From Akkermansiaceae bacterium (GTDB taxonomy: Bacteria; Verrucomicrobiota; Verrucomicrobiia; Verrucomicrobiales; Akkermansiaceae), in NCBI GenBank assembly GCA_903827375.1, contig CAIKHZ010000263.1:1-50366 (forward strand): a DNA stretch of 50,366 nucleotides, given 5' to 3'. Position numbers and translations under genes: made by a program. Position 1 is the stretch's first letter. Every line of letters begins with the position of its first letter. The notes below the pieces were generated by a model. That model was not told the DNA's origin, made no database searches, and saw nothing but the letters and a program-made list of their open reading frames with translations. Shown piece by piece: positions 8,177 through 16,549 of the stretch.

Positions 8177-8741
8177 AATTAGTTTGATTTTGTTGACTGA
8201 TTCCGCAATCGTCGCGGGCGTGAAGCCCATCTCCTCCCTTTTTCTGGCCACTCTGCCCCTGATATTGGGCATGGTGTCTTGTTCCAGTCAGGTGACAACC
8301 CGGCAACCCGTGTCGTATCGCTATGACCCTGGCTACAGCCCGGATTTGACCCACGGCCGGGCGTTTCCGCCGAGCCACGCGCCTGCGGCGGTGAGGCAGG
8401 CATTTGCAGCGGCCAATCGGCTGCAGCGGGTTCCCTACAAGTGGGGTGGCGGCCACGCCCAGTTGGTGGACTACGGGTACGACTGCTCTGGGAGCGTCTC
8501 ATTTGTGCTTCGGGCAGCCGGCCTCATTGACGGATGCCTATCATCGCGAGACTACTTCAACTACGGAGCCCCCGGCCCGGGCAAATGGATCACCATCTAC
8601 ACCAGTCGTGGTCATGTTTTCATGACGGTTGCTGGTTTGAGGCTGGACACAGGCGGCAGTGGTGCCCGCAGCGGGCCGCGCTGGAAGCCGGAGCCACGCC
8701 AAGCCGATGGTTATGTGATGAGACATCCAGAGGGGTATTGA
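8163..8741 (+). CDS. NlpC/P60-family lipoprotein, putative cell-wall peptidase
   Basis: The C-terminal half has YKWGGGHAQLVDYGYDCSGS, the NlpC/P60 nucleophile block (Cys108 in this numbering), and SRGHVFMTV with the likely catalytic His151. Such enzymes cut gamma-D-Glu-diaminopimelate bonds in peptidoglycan peptides. A lipoprotein signal is present (LPLILGMVSC), so it would be anchored in a membrane facing the periplasm. The ATG at 8163 overlaps rdgB by 14 bases and gives a long n-region; GTG at 8220 would give a more typical lipoprotein signal and may be the real start. The third catalytic residue was not assigned. The next gene is another peptidase-like lipoprotein. Confidence 0.78.
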   Translation: MTARKISLILLTDSAIVAGVKPISSLFLATLPLILGMVSCSSQVTTRQPVSYRYDPGYSPDLTHGRAFPPSHAPAAVRQAFAAANRLQRVPYKWGGGHAQLVDYGYDCSGSVSFVLRAAGLIDGCLSSRDYFNYGAPGPGKWITIYTSRGHVFMTVAGLRLDTGGSGARSGPRWKPEPRQADGYVMRHPEGY

Positions 8742-8816
8742 GCCCCTGCCCGGCCCACTTCAAACCGGGCAATCACGGGATTGCAAATGTGTGGATTTGC
8801 GCCTAAGCTCGCGGCC

Positions 8817-9830
8817 ATGCGCGGCAAAATTGGGATCATGGTACTTGGCTGGCTGAGTCTCATCAGTTGTGCCAACGAAGAACTGGCAAGCCTGCCAATG
8901 GGCGGCACTCGAAAATTCCAGGTGGCCACCAGCGGGGGGCGCACCGTTACGCCACCGAGCCCGCTGCGCCTCCCAATGGCCACAGTATTCAAGGGCGAGG
9001 CCAAATTTCATGCAATCGTGGCCAAGGCTGAACGGGAAAACTGGCGGGCTCTACCCCTGGCCCAGCGCATCACGCGGGTGGCCCGGGAACTCGTCGGCAC
9101 ACGCTATGTGAACTACACACTTGAAGTGGATGACCGCATCGAATCACCAGTGGTAAATCTCACTGCGATGGATTGCTGGACGTATTACGAGAACGCCTTG
9201 GCGATCGCCCGCATGCTCCGTTACAAACCCGGTCCCTACCAACCACAAGACATGCTGCACATGGTGGAACTCGAGCGCTACCGCGATGGCATCTGCACCG
9301 GCAGCTACCTGAGCCGGATGCACCAGCTTGAGGAGGTATTTTCAAATAACCAGCAACGCGGTTTTGCTTCCAACATCACCGGTCGCTTGCCCGGCGCTCA
9401 GCGCCTGCGCCGTGACATCCACGAGATGACGGTGGCCTGGAAGAGCTATCGCTACCTGCGTGCCAATCCCGCACTCATCGAGCCGATCGGGAAGATCGAG
9501 GCACGGGTGTCGCAATTGCCGGTGATGCACGTACCAAAAGCGAAGGTGCTGGCGGCGGAGGCGTATCTGCAGGATGGTGACATTTGCGCGATCACCACCA
9601 CCGACCGCGATGCCTATACCTCGCATGTTGGCATGATCATGCGGATCAACGGCCGGGCGGTTTTCAGCCACGCCACCTCGGATCGAGACAAAGGGCGCAT
9701 GGTCATCATTGATCGTCCGATTGCGGACTATGTGAATGGTTTGCCGACCCACGCCGGCATCATCATTTACCGCCCCAATGATTTGCCGCCTTCTCCCTTG
9801 TGGCAGCAAACGATCGCCGGCCGCGATTGA
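8817..9830 (+). CDS. DUF1460 (N-acetylmuramoyl-L-alanine amidase-like) lipoprotein
   Basis: A 337-residue protein with a short lipoprotein signal (GWLSLISC). NLTAMDCWTYYENAL around Cys120 matches the DCxTFxE-AL nucleophile motif of the DUF1460 family, members of the NlpC/P60-like fold acting on murein peptides. A later SHVGMIM supplies the expected histidine, and VFSHATS is also typical of the family. Earlier in-frame starts exist at 8781 (TTG) and 8787 (ATG); the ATG at 8817 leaves a normal lipoprotein signal and is preferred. It follows the NlpC/P60 lipoprotein in the same direction with about 75 bases between, so the two probably work on the same cell-wall material. Confidence 0.82.
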   Translation: MRGKIGIMVLGWLSLISCANEELASLPMGGTRKFQVATSGGRTVTPPSPLRLPMATVFKGEAKFHAIVAKAERENWRALPLAQRITRVARELVGTRYVNYTLEVDDRIESPVVNLTAMDCWTYYENALAIARMLRYKPGPYQPQDMLHMVELERYRDGICTGSYLSRMHQLEEVFSNNQQRGFASNITGRLPGAQRLRRDIHEMTVAWKSYRYLRANPALIEPIGKIEARVSQLPVMHVPKAKVLAAEAYLQDGDICAITTTDRDAYTSHVGMIMRINGRAVFSHATSDRDKGRMVIIDRPIADYVNGLPTHAGIIIYRPNDLPPSPLWQQTIAGRD

Positions 9831-9832
9831 TG

Positions 9833-9866
9833 AAAAAAGCCGCAGACGGCGGATGCCATCTGCGGT
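9833..9866 (-). terminator. rho-independent terminator of the EF-hand gene
   Basis: Read on the minus strand, CCGCAGA-T-GGC pairs with GCC-G-TCTGCGG across a short loop, followed by CTTTTTT. It sits 27-60 bases past the stop codon of the EF-hand protein and just after the stop codon of the convergent DUF1460 gene. Confidence 0.8.
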
Positions 9867-9892
9867 TGGAGAAACTTAATGTGGGTTAAGTC

Positions 9893-10378
9893 TTATTTGG
9901 CCGGATCGGCAGCAGGAGGAGGTGTGGCCTGGGCACCACCACGGCGACCGCCGGTGCGCCCGCCCGGGCCGCCTGCGCCGCCCATGAAGCGTTCGCTGGC
10001 AGGAATGGCCTTCTTCTCTTCGTCGGAAAGTTTGCCGTCGCCGTCTTTGTCGTACTTCTTGATCATTTCGGCTTCGCGGTCAGCACGCATCTTGGCAATT
10101 TCTTCCGGGTCGAGCTTGCCATTCTTGTTGGCGTCGTATTTTTCGAGATTTGCCTTTTGCATGGCTTCATACTTGGCCTTGCGGGCATCCTGCATGGCTT
10201 TCATCTCGGTTTCGTCAAGCTTGCCGTCGCCATTCTTGTCAAATTCCTTGATTTGTTCGGCGGTGGGCGCACGCGGGGTGCGGGCTGGACGGGTCGGAGC
10301 GGCCGGGGCGTCTTGGGCTGCGACAAAGGCGCTGGAGCCAAGCAGGGTGGCGAGGGCAATGAGGGTGGTAGCTTTCAT
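9893..10378 (-). CDS. secreted EF-hand calcium-binding protein
   Basis: A 161-residue protein with a signal peptide (MKATTLIALATLLGSSAFVA) and three clear EF-hand loops: DKNGDGKLDETE, DANKNGKLDPEE and DKDGDGKLSDEE. The linkers are Lys/Glu-rich and helical. The C-terminus is Gly/Pro/Arg-rich. Function beyond calcium binding outside the cytoplasm is unknown; small EF-hand proteins of this kind are common in Planctomycetes and Verrucomicrobiota. The frame extends upstream to 10495 but without a signal, so the ATG at 10378 is chosen. It is divergent from cdsA. Confidence 0.85.
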   Translation of the reverse strand: MKATTLIALATLLGSSAFVAAQDAPAAPTRPARTPRAPTAEQIKEFDKNGDGKLDETEMKAMQDARKAKYEAMQKANLEKYDANKNGKLDPEEIAKMRADREAEMIKKYDKDGDGKLSDEEKKAIPASERFMGGAGGPGGRTGGRRGGAQATPPPAADPAK

Positions 10379-10528
10379 GTTGTTCAATTGTTTCGATTTT
10401 ACTAATTGATAGGTTCCCGGTTGGGATCCTCTTGAGGGCAGCAAACCCCTAGGAGGCCGAATGGTTGCGCGGTAAATCGCGGAATGAGTTGCCACGGGGC
10501 GATTCAGCAGATTGGATGGGGCTGTGCC

Positions 10529-11452
10529 ATGACCGATGCCTCCCCAAATCCCGCTCCGTCGAAAGCCCGCGTGTTTGTCCGGCGCTCAGTCAGCACCGTC
10601 GCGTTATGGGGCATGGTGGGAGTGACGTTTGCAAGCATGCAAAGCTGGACGTATCTAGGCATGTTAGGGCTACTGACCCTGATGGCTACACGCGAGTATT
10701 TCAAGATGTTACGGGTGGCCGGGATGAGGTGTTTTCCGCGTTTCGGATTGGGGTTGGCGCTGGTTTACTGCGGCGGGCTTTACACCGGTTTGTTGCAACA
10801 AAAGAGCGGCCTCTTGGGTGGCTGGGATGGATTCGCCGTCTGTGTGGCATTGTTTGGGGCGTTTATCCTTGAATTGCGCGGCCCGATCCGCGTGTTGGAA
10901 AGTTTGGTGGCTGTGGCGGCCACCCTTTGCGGATTCATTTATATCGCGTTTCTGTTCAATTTTGCGGCTAAACTTTTATTTCTGGTTCCCGATTGGCACG
11001 CGGCTGGTGGAAAAGTGGCCTTGCCTGCGGCGGTGTTGCTGGTGTGGCTATTGGCGGTGACCAAGTTCACGGACATGGGGGCTTACATCGTCGGTTCGCT
11101 CATCGGGCGGCACAAACTCATCCCAAATGTGAGTCCAGGCAAGACTTGGGAAGGACTCGGCGGTGCCTTGGTATTTTCCCAGCTGGCCGGTTGCGGCCTG
11201 TTTGCAGCCTTTCCACGGGAGTTGGCAGTGCTTGGCGGTTGGGGACATGTGGTTTTTCTCGGACTCATATTGGCAGCATTGGCGGTCATCGGAGATTTGG
11301 CCGAGAGCGTGGTCAAACGCGCCCTTCAGGCCAAGGACTCCGGGTCCATCCTCCCGGGCATAGGCGGCGGGATGGATTTGATTGACAGCATTTGCTTCAC
11401 CGCCCCGGCACTCTACTTCTACCTGCAATGGGTGTTGCTTCCTGCCTCATGA
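10529..11452 (+). CDS. cdsA: phosphatidate cytidylyltransferase
   Basis: CdsA makes CDP-diacylglycerol from CTP and phosphatidic acid, the branch point of phospholipid synthesis, in the inner membrane. The 307-residue protein is hydrophobic with multiple membrane segments. The signature lies in the C-terminal quarter: SPGKTWEGLGGALVFSQ, then DLAESVVKRALQAKDSGSI and LPGIGGGMDLIDS. An upstream in-frame start at 10484 exists; the ATG at 10529 fits the family N-terminus. Its stop overlaps the start of dxr (ATGA), so the two are translationally coupled. Confidence 0.92.
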   Translation: MTDASPNPAPSKARVFVRRSVSTVALWGMVGVTFASMQSWTYLGMLGLLTLMATREYFKMLRVAGMRCFPRFGLGLALVYCGGLYTGLLQQKSGLLGGWDGFAVCVALFGAFILELRGPIRVLESLVAVAATLCGFIYIAFLFNFAAKLLFLVPDWHAAGGKVALPAAVLLVWLLAVTKFTDMGAYIVGSLIGRHKLIPNVSPGKTWEGLGGALVFSQLAGCGLFAAFPRELAVLGGWGHVVFLGLILAALAVIGDLAESVVKRALQAKDSGSILPGIGGGMDLIDSICFTAPALYFYLQWVLLPAS

Positions 11453-12624
11453 GTTCACCTCGCAAACGCCGCGTCGTACTCCTCGGGTCCACCGGCTCCA
11501 TTGGCGGCTCGACTCTGAAGGTAGCGGACCAGCTGACAAAGCACATCGAACTCGTCGGCCTCGCCGCCGCAAGCAACATCGTTCAACTCGCCAAGCAAGT
11601 GCGCGACACTGGGGTGCGACAGGTGGCACTCTACGATGCCAGCAAGGAGGCTGCGCTGCGAGCCTTGTTGCCATCAGGCGTGCGGATTCATGTTGGCGCA
11701 GAGGGCTTGGTTCATCTGGCAACACTCGCAGAAGCAGACATGGTGCTGGTGGCCATTGTCGGCACGGCTGGCTTGCAGCCGGCGCTCGCAGCAATCGAGG
11801 CGGGCAAGGATCTGGCCATCGCTTCCAAAGAAATCCTGGTCATGGCCGGCGAACTCATCACCGCCGCCGCCGCACGCCACGGCGTGAAATTGCTGCCCGT
11901 GGATAGCGAACACAACGCAATCTTCCAATGCCTCGACGGACAGCGAGGCGGGGCGGAGGCCGTGGCACGGCTGATTCTAACTGCATCCGGCGGCCCCTTC
12001 AGAACCATGCCCAAAGCCGACTTGGCACGGGTAACCCCAGAGCAGGCCCTGCGTCATCCGACCTGGGAAATGGGACCTAAAATCACCATTGATTCCGCCA
12101 CCCTCTTCAACAAAGGCTTGGAAATGATCGAGGCACGCTGGCTCTTTGGCATCGGCATGGAGCGCATCGACGTGCTGGTCCACCCGCAAAGCATCATTCA
12201 CTCGATGGTCGAATTCCGCGATGGCTCGCTGCTCGCCCAGCTGAGCCGCACCGACATGTGTTTCCCAATCCAATACGCACTGACTTGGCCGGAGCGGGTC
12301 GCCGGCGGCCTGCAGGCCCCGGATTTTGCAACTTTGGCCAAGCTGGAATTCGAAGCGCCGCGCGACGACGTCTTTCCGGCACTGGGCCTGGCGCGCCGGG
12401 CCGGCCTTTGCGGCGGCACGCTGCCGGCAGTGTTCAACGCTGCCAACGAGGTGGCTGTTGCTGCCTTCCGCAGCGGGCAACTGTCATTTCCCGGCATCTG
12501 GGCCTGCGTGGCCGCAGCGATGGACTCCCATCAGGTTGAGCCATCCTCATCCCTGGCCACGGTGCTCGCCGCCGATCACTGGGCTCGTCAATACGCCACC
12601 ACCTTTTGCCAACCGGGTGCCTGA
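11449..12624 (+). CDS. dxr: 1-deoxy-D-xylulose 5-phosphate reductoisomerase
   Basis: Dxr converts DXP to MEP with NADPH, the committed step of the non-mevalonate isoprenoid pathway. The 391-residue protein has the NADPH-binding start VVLLGSTGSIGGSTL, ASKEILVMAGE, the metal-binding VDSEHNAIFQ, the loop TASGGPF and HPTWEMGPKITIDSATLFNK. Length is normal. It starts on the ATGA that ends cdsA; the cdsA-dxr pairing is widespread and often continues with rseP, which is not found here. An ATG upstream at 11392 lies inside cdsA and is not the start. Confidence 0.95.
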   Translation: MSSPRKRRVVLLGSTGSIGGSTLKVADQLTKHIELVGLAAASNIVQLAKQVRDTGVRQVALYDASKEAALRALLPSGVRIHVGAEGLVHLATLAEADMVLVAIVGTAGLQPALAAIEAGKDLAIASKEILVMAGELITAAAARHGVKLLPVDSEHNAIFQCLDGQRGGAEAVARLILTASGGPFRTMPKADLARVTPEQALRHPTWEMGPKITIDSATLFNKGLEMIEARWLFGIGMERIDVLVHPQSIIHSMVEFRDGSLLAQLSRTDMCFPIQYALTWPERVAGGLQAPDFATLAKLEFEAPRDDVFPALGLARRAGLCGGTLPAVFNAANEVAVAAFRSGQLSFPGIWACVAAAMDSHQVEPSSSLATVLAADHWARQYATTFCQPGA

Positions 12625-12686
12625 GACGGCCGCTTCACGATATTTCAACTTCTCTTCCTCCCCTCCTCCCACCTATCTTTCCCGCC

Positions 12687-13805
12687 ATGAATCGCACGTT
12701 TCACCTCGCCGCTTTGCTGTTGATGCTGATTCCATCCGCTCTCCGCGCCACCCCAGCCGATGCCACACGCGTGCAAAAAAGCTATCAACTTTCGTTGGAC
12801 AATTGGTCACGGAATGTGGCTGCGGCGACTACCCCCGAAGCCCGCGCCAAGGTTTGGAGCACCCGCCCGGATCCCGCCGTGGCTGCCAAACAGATGTGGG
12901 CTGTTATCGGCCTGGAGTTGCGCGAACCATGGACCCTCGAACCGGCTTCTTGGTTCCTGAGCATCGCCTCTGGCCTGCGCAACACCCAGCCCAACGGCAA
13001 TAGCAGCAAGACCTTCGCCGAGGAAATCAAGGCCATCTACGCGGCCGTCGAAACTTACCACTTGAAAAGTCCGTCCGCCACGGCCGCCGAGCCGTCCAAG
13101 CTCCCAACTCTCTGTCTCGCCTTGGCTGCCAGCGACGACCCTCGCTCACTCGCCCTGCTCGAAAAAATCCAAACCCTCCACACTGATAAAAAAATCCGGG
13201 GGGTGGCGGCTCTGGCCATTGCCATGCGTCTCAAATTCCTCGGCGATGATCCAAGCTTGATGTCCAAACGCCTCACTCTGCTGCGCTCGGCCATCATCGA
13301 TAGCGCTGAAGTGGAGATCAACGGCACCTCCGTCGCAAAGCTTGCCGAAGACGAACTCTATATTATCCGTTTCCTAACTAAAGGGCGGATAGCTCCTGAT
13401 CTCATTGGCACGGATTCAGGTGCACTGCCTATGAAATTGTCCAATAGCGCCGGCAAGGTTATCGTCCTCTTGTTCTGGAACAGCGACGTCCCAGAAGCGG
13501 CTCACGTGCTCGAGATGGCCACCGCCATGAACAAAAAGTTTGCCGGAAAACCCTTCGCCATCTTCGGTATCAACAACGACTCGACAGCCAGTCTGCGCGA
13601 AATGCAAAAAAAGCCCGACCTCATCACCTTCCCCAACTTCTCCGACCCCAAAAACCACTTGGCGCGTGAGTATCGCATCGGCATCTGGCCTCTGGCCTAC
13701 GTCTTGGATGGTCAACGCAAAATCCACTATGCCGGCCCACCAGGCTCCTTCGTCGATATCACCGTCGCCGCCCTCCTCGAGGAATCCAAACCCTCTGCCA
13801 AATAA
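12687..13805 (+). CDS. secreted redoxin-fold protein lacking the CXXC motif
   Basis: A 372-residue protein with a signal peptide (to about ALRAT, residue 19). The N-terminal two thirds are helical with no family recognised. The C-terminal about 125 residues look like an AhpC/TlpA-type thioredoxin fold: GKVIVLLFWNSDVPEA, IFGINNDS and a late IWPLAYVLDGQRKI with the cis-proline region. The position where TlpA-like proteins carry CXXC reads NSDVPE, so dithiol chemistry is not possible. It may be structural or a binding protein. It lies 62 bases after dxr in the same direction. Confidence 0.6.
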   Translation: MNRTFHLAALLLMLIPSALRATPADATRVQKSYQLSLDNWSRNVAAATTPEARAKVWSTRPDPAVAAKQMWAVIGLELREPWTLEPASWFLSIASGLRNTQPNGNSSKTFAEEIKAIYAAVETYHLKSPSATAAEPSKLPTLCLALAASDDPRSLALLEKIQTLHTDKKIRGVAALAIAMRLKFLGDDPSLMSKRLTLLRSAIIDSAEVEINGTSVAKLAEDELYIIRFLTKGRIAPDLIGTDSGALPMKLSNSAGKVIVLLFWNSDVPEAAHVLEMATAMNKKFAGKPFAIFGINNDSTASLREMQKKPDLITFPNFSDPKNHLAREYRIGIWPLAYVLDGQRKIHYAGPPGSFVDITVAALLEESKPSAK

Positions 13806-13872
13806 TCCTCAAGCCTGCCAGAGTCTAGGCGTGCTGTGAGCGCCGCGAGCGCGAAGCTCCTCCTGCCACCGT

Positions 13873-13894
13873 CGGTCACAGACCGCCGCTACAG
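13873..13894. repeat. dispersed 22-bp repeat, copy 1
   Basis: CGGTCACAGACCGCCGCTACAG here is close to CGGTCATAGACACGCCGCTACA at 44905-44926. Both lie in spacers. The first copy is followed by GGCGG and is partly self-complementary (CCGCC/GGCGG). It sits in the about 210-base spacer between convergent genes, which holds no gene. Confidence 0.5.
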
Positions 13895-14014
13895 GCGGCG
13901 TGACACCACAAAAACCCAAGAGCCTTCCGCAAGATGCGGCAGGAGCGAGTCCGTCCCATTGATATTTCATCGGCCGCCACAACCCATTGCATCTACGAGG
14001 ACGGGGCAGCATGC

Positions 14015-15859
14015 CTAGCCCAGAGCCTTTTCCATCAGCGTGTTCATCCGGCTGACCGTGTCACGGGCGTCTTCCAAGAGGCCCGCGGCGATCAGTGCGT
14101 TGTCGAACAACTGGTGGGCGACGAGGCCTGCCAATTCCGGATTGCTGTCTTTGGCGATGGCCAATTTGCGCAGCAGCGGGTGGCGCGGATTGACCTCCAG
14201 CTCGACTTTCACCTCGTCCTTGTAGTGTTCATCCATCGCCCGCATCATCTGGCGCATTTGCGGGCTGAGTCCGTCGGCGGGCACCAGCGCGATAACCGGG
14301 CTATCGACCAAGCGTTTGCCACTGGCCACGGAGGTAACCCGATCGCCGAGTTGCGCCTTGAGAAACTCACAGAGGGCGGCGGTTTCAGCCGCATCAAGCG
14401 AGTCGCCCGTGGCTTCTTGGGCTTCCATGTCCACCCCAGCATGGCGGATCGACACCAGTTTCTTGCCATCAAATTCGCGCAGCGCATCCACCACATACTC
14501 GTCCACCATTTCGGTGAAAAAGATCACCTCGATGCCGCGCGCCTTGAACGCCTCCAGATAGGGACTGTTCTCGAGGCTATCCCGATTCGCGCCAACCAAA
14601 TAGTAAATCTCGCTCTGGCCGTCCTTGGCCCGCGTCAGGTAATCGGCAAAGCCACACAGCTCACCGGCGGCGGCCATGGATGACTCGAAGCGCAGGAGCT
14701 TGGCCAGGGCGTCGCGATTGGCGTAATCGGTGGCGACGCCTTCCTTGAAAAACCGGTCGAACTTGCGATAGAATCCCCGGTATTTCTCGGGATCAGCCTC
14801 GGCCTCCTTTTCAAACATTTTGATCACCCGTTTGCTCAGCACGCTATTGAGTTTGCGGACCAGAGCACTGTCCTGCATGGTTTCGCGCGAAATGTTCAAG
14901 GGCAGGTCGGCGCTATCCACCACCCCCTTCACGAATCGCAGCCACTCCGGCAGCAAGCCCTTGGGATCCTCGTCGATGAGCACCTTCCGGCAATACAGCG
15001 CCACCCCGCCGTCCACCTTGCCAAAGCCCATGCGCTCCGGATTCTCGCTCGGCGCAAACAACAGCGCGTTAATCGAGAGCGGCGCGTCGGCACTGAAATG
15101 CAGCCGATAGGCCGGTTCGTCAAATGCCTTCCCGGCAAATTGATAGAACGCCTTGTACTGCTCCTCGGATATCTCCGACTTGTTCTTCAACCACAGCGCC
15201 TCCACCTCATTGATCCGCTTGCCATTAAGGAAAATTGGGAAACCCACAAAATTACTGTATGTCTCGATGAGCCCCTTGACCCGCGCCTCGCCGGCATACT
15301 CGGCTTGCTCCTCCTTCAAGTGCAGCACCACCTTGACGCCGCGCGTCTGCCCGGGAGCTTCCTCAATCGTGTAGCCGCTGGCCCCGTCGCTGGTCCACAC
15401 CAACTCGTCGCCATCCGCCCGCCAACTGCGCGTAAATACCTCCACCTTGTCAGCCACCATGAATGCCGAGTAAAACCCGACCCCAAATTGGCCGATGAGC
15501 TTGTTCGGTGCCCCGCCGCTGGCCTTCACGGCGTCCAAAAACGCCTTGGTTCCCGAGTGGGCGATGGTGCCGAGGCTCTTCGTGAGTTCCTCGCGGGTCA
15601 TGCCGATGCCGTGATCGGCAATGGTCAGCGTGCGGGCTGTCTCATCAGTTGTTAGGTGAATCTCCATCGCCAACCCGGGCTCATGCACATGCTTTTCGGT
15701 TGCCTCCACGTGGCGAAGCCGCTCCATCGAATCGGAGGCATTGGAAATTAATTCTCGCAGGAAAATCTCCTTGTCAGTGTACAACGAGTGAACCACCAAG
15801 TCCAATAGTTGGCGGATCTCGGCTTGAAACGGCTGCTGTTCTTTGATTGCGTCGGTCAT
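14015..15859 (-). CDS. htpG: molecular chaperone HtpG (Hsp90)
   Basis: Hsp90-family ATP-dependent chaperone, 614 residues, normal length. The N-terminal GHKL ATPase domain shows FLRELISNASDSMERLR, IADHGIGMTREEL and the lid/glycine loop GQFGVGFYSAFMVADKV. The middle domain has GLLPEWLRFVKGVVDSADLPLNISRE, a signature block, and the C-terminal dimerisation domain ends near MNTLMEKALG. It acts in the cytosol. It is convergent with the redoxin-fold gene and divergent from the methylmalonyl-CoA operon. No CIRCE-type operator was recognised upstream. Confidence 0.96.
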   Translation of the reverse strand: MTDAIKEQQPFQAEIRQLLDLVVHSLYTDKEIFLRELISNASDSMERLRHVEATEKHVHEPGLAMEIHLTTDETARTLTIADHGIGMTREELTKSLGTIAHSGTKAFLDAVKASGGAPNKLIGQFGVGFYSAFMVADKVEVFTRSWRADGDELVWTSDGASGYTIEEAPGQTRGVKVVLHLKEEQAEYAGEARVKGLIETYSNFVGFPIFLNGKRINEVEALWLKNKSEISEEQYKAFYQFAGKAFDEPAYRLHFSADAPLSINALLFAPSENPERMGFGKVDGGVALYCRKVLIDEDPKGLLPEWLRFVKGVVDSADLPLNISRETMQDSALVRKLNSVLSKRVIKMFEKEAEADPEKYRGFYRKFDRFFKEGVATDYANRDALAKLLRFESSMAAAGELCGFADYLTRAKDGQSEIYYLVGANRDSLENSPYLEAFKARGIEVIFFTEMVDEYVVDALREFDGKKLVSIRHAGVDMEAQEATGDSLDAAETAALCEFLKAQLGDRVTSVASGKRLVDSPVIALVPADGLSPQMRQMMRAMDEHYKDEVKVELEVNPRHPLLRKLAIAKDSNPELAGLVAHQLFDNALIAAGLLEDARDTVSRMNTLMEKALG

Positions 15860-15963
15860 GGTCTAATCGTAATTGCTGGGGTTGCGTCCGCTGTCACGGA
15901 ACGGGCACCAGCATAGCCGATTGCCCTCACCCTGTCAAAACCCTGAAAAAACAAAAATCACCA

Positions 15964-15992
15964 TTGACAAGGCCCCTCGATTCACATCATCC
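15964..15992 (+). promoter_or_regulatory. weak candidate promoter for the methylmalonyl-CoA operon
   Basis: A perfect TTGACA (15964-15969) lies about 140 bases upstream of the first gene of the operon, but at the usual 17-base spacing only TCATCC is found as a -10 element, which is poor. Given only as the best candidate in the 250-base divergent spacer. Confidence 0.2.
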
Positions 15993-16109
15993 GCTTTTTG
16001 CAGGAATGAACCCTAAAGGTAGGATATGCGCAATCTTAGCAACTCCCCGCAGTGCCAAGCCGACGACTTTCCCCTATCATTCATTTCGTCACGCACCCCC
16101 ACCGCCACC

Positions 16110-16514
16110 ATGATCACAAAAATCGACCACCTCGGCATCGCAGTCAGATCCATTGATGAAGCCCTCCCTTACTACGAATCCGTGTTGGGCCTCACCTGCG
16201 AGGGCCGTGAGGAAGTCGAATCACAAATGGTCAAGACCGCCTTTTTCGCTGCCGGCGAAGTCCATATCGAATTGCTCGAACCCACGTCTCCCGACAGCCC
16301 AATCGCCAAGTTTCTCGAGAAAAACGGCCCCGGAATCCACCACATTGCCTTTGCCAGCGACGATATTCACGGTCAGCTCAGCCAGGCCAAAGAACGCGGC
16401 GCTCGGCTCATCCACGAGGTGCCTTTCGATGGTGCCGGCGGCAAGTTGGTCGCCTTTCTCCATCCAAAATCCAGCTTCGGAGTGCTCACCGAGTTCTGCC
16501 AAGCCAAACACTGA
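16110..16514 (+). CDS. mce: methylmalonyl-CoA epimerase
   Basis: Interconverts (R)- and (S)-methylmalonyl-CoA, linking the mutase to the biotin enzyme. The 134-residue protein of the glyoxalase/VOC fold shows KIDHLGIAVRSIDEAL at the start (metal His at residue 7), NGPGIHHIAF (second His) and FGVLTEF with the metal-binding Glu near the end. The frame is open from 16026, but the ATG at 16110 matches the family start. It is first in the operon that continues with the carboxyltransferase 35 bases downstream. Confidence 0.93.
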   Translation: MITKIDHLGIAVRSIDEALPYYESVLGLTCEGREEVESQMVKTAFFAAGEVHIELLEPTSPDSPIAKFLEKNGPGIHHIAFASDDIHGQLSQAKERGARLIHEVPFDGAGGKLVAFLHPKSSFGVLTEFCQAKH

Positions 16515-16549
16515 CATCATCCCCCCAAAATTCTAACCGAACTACACTT

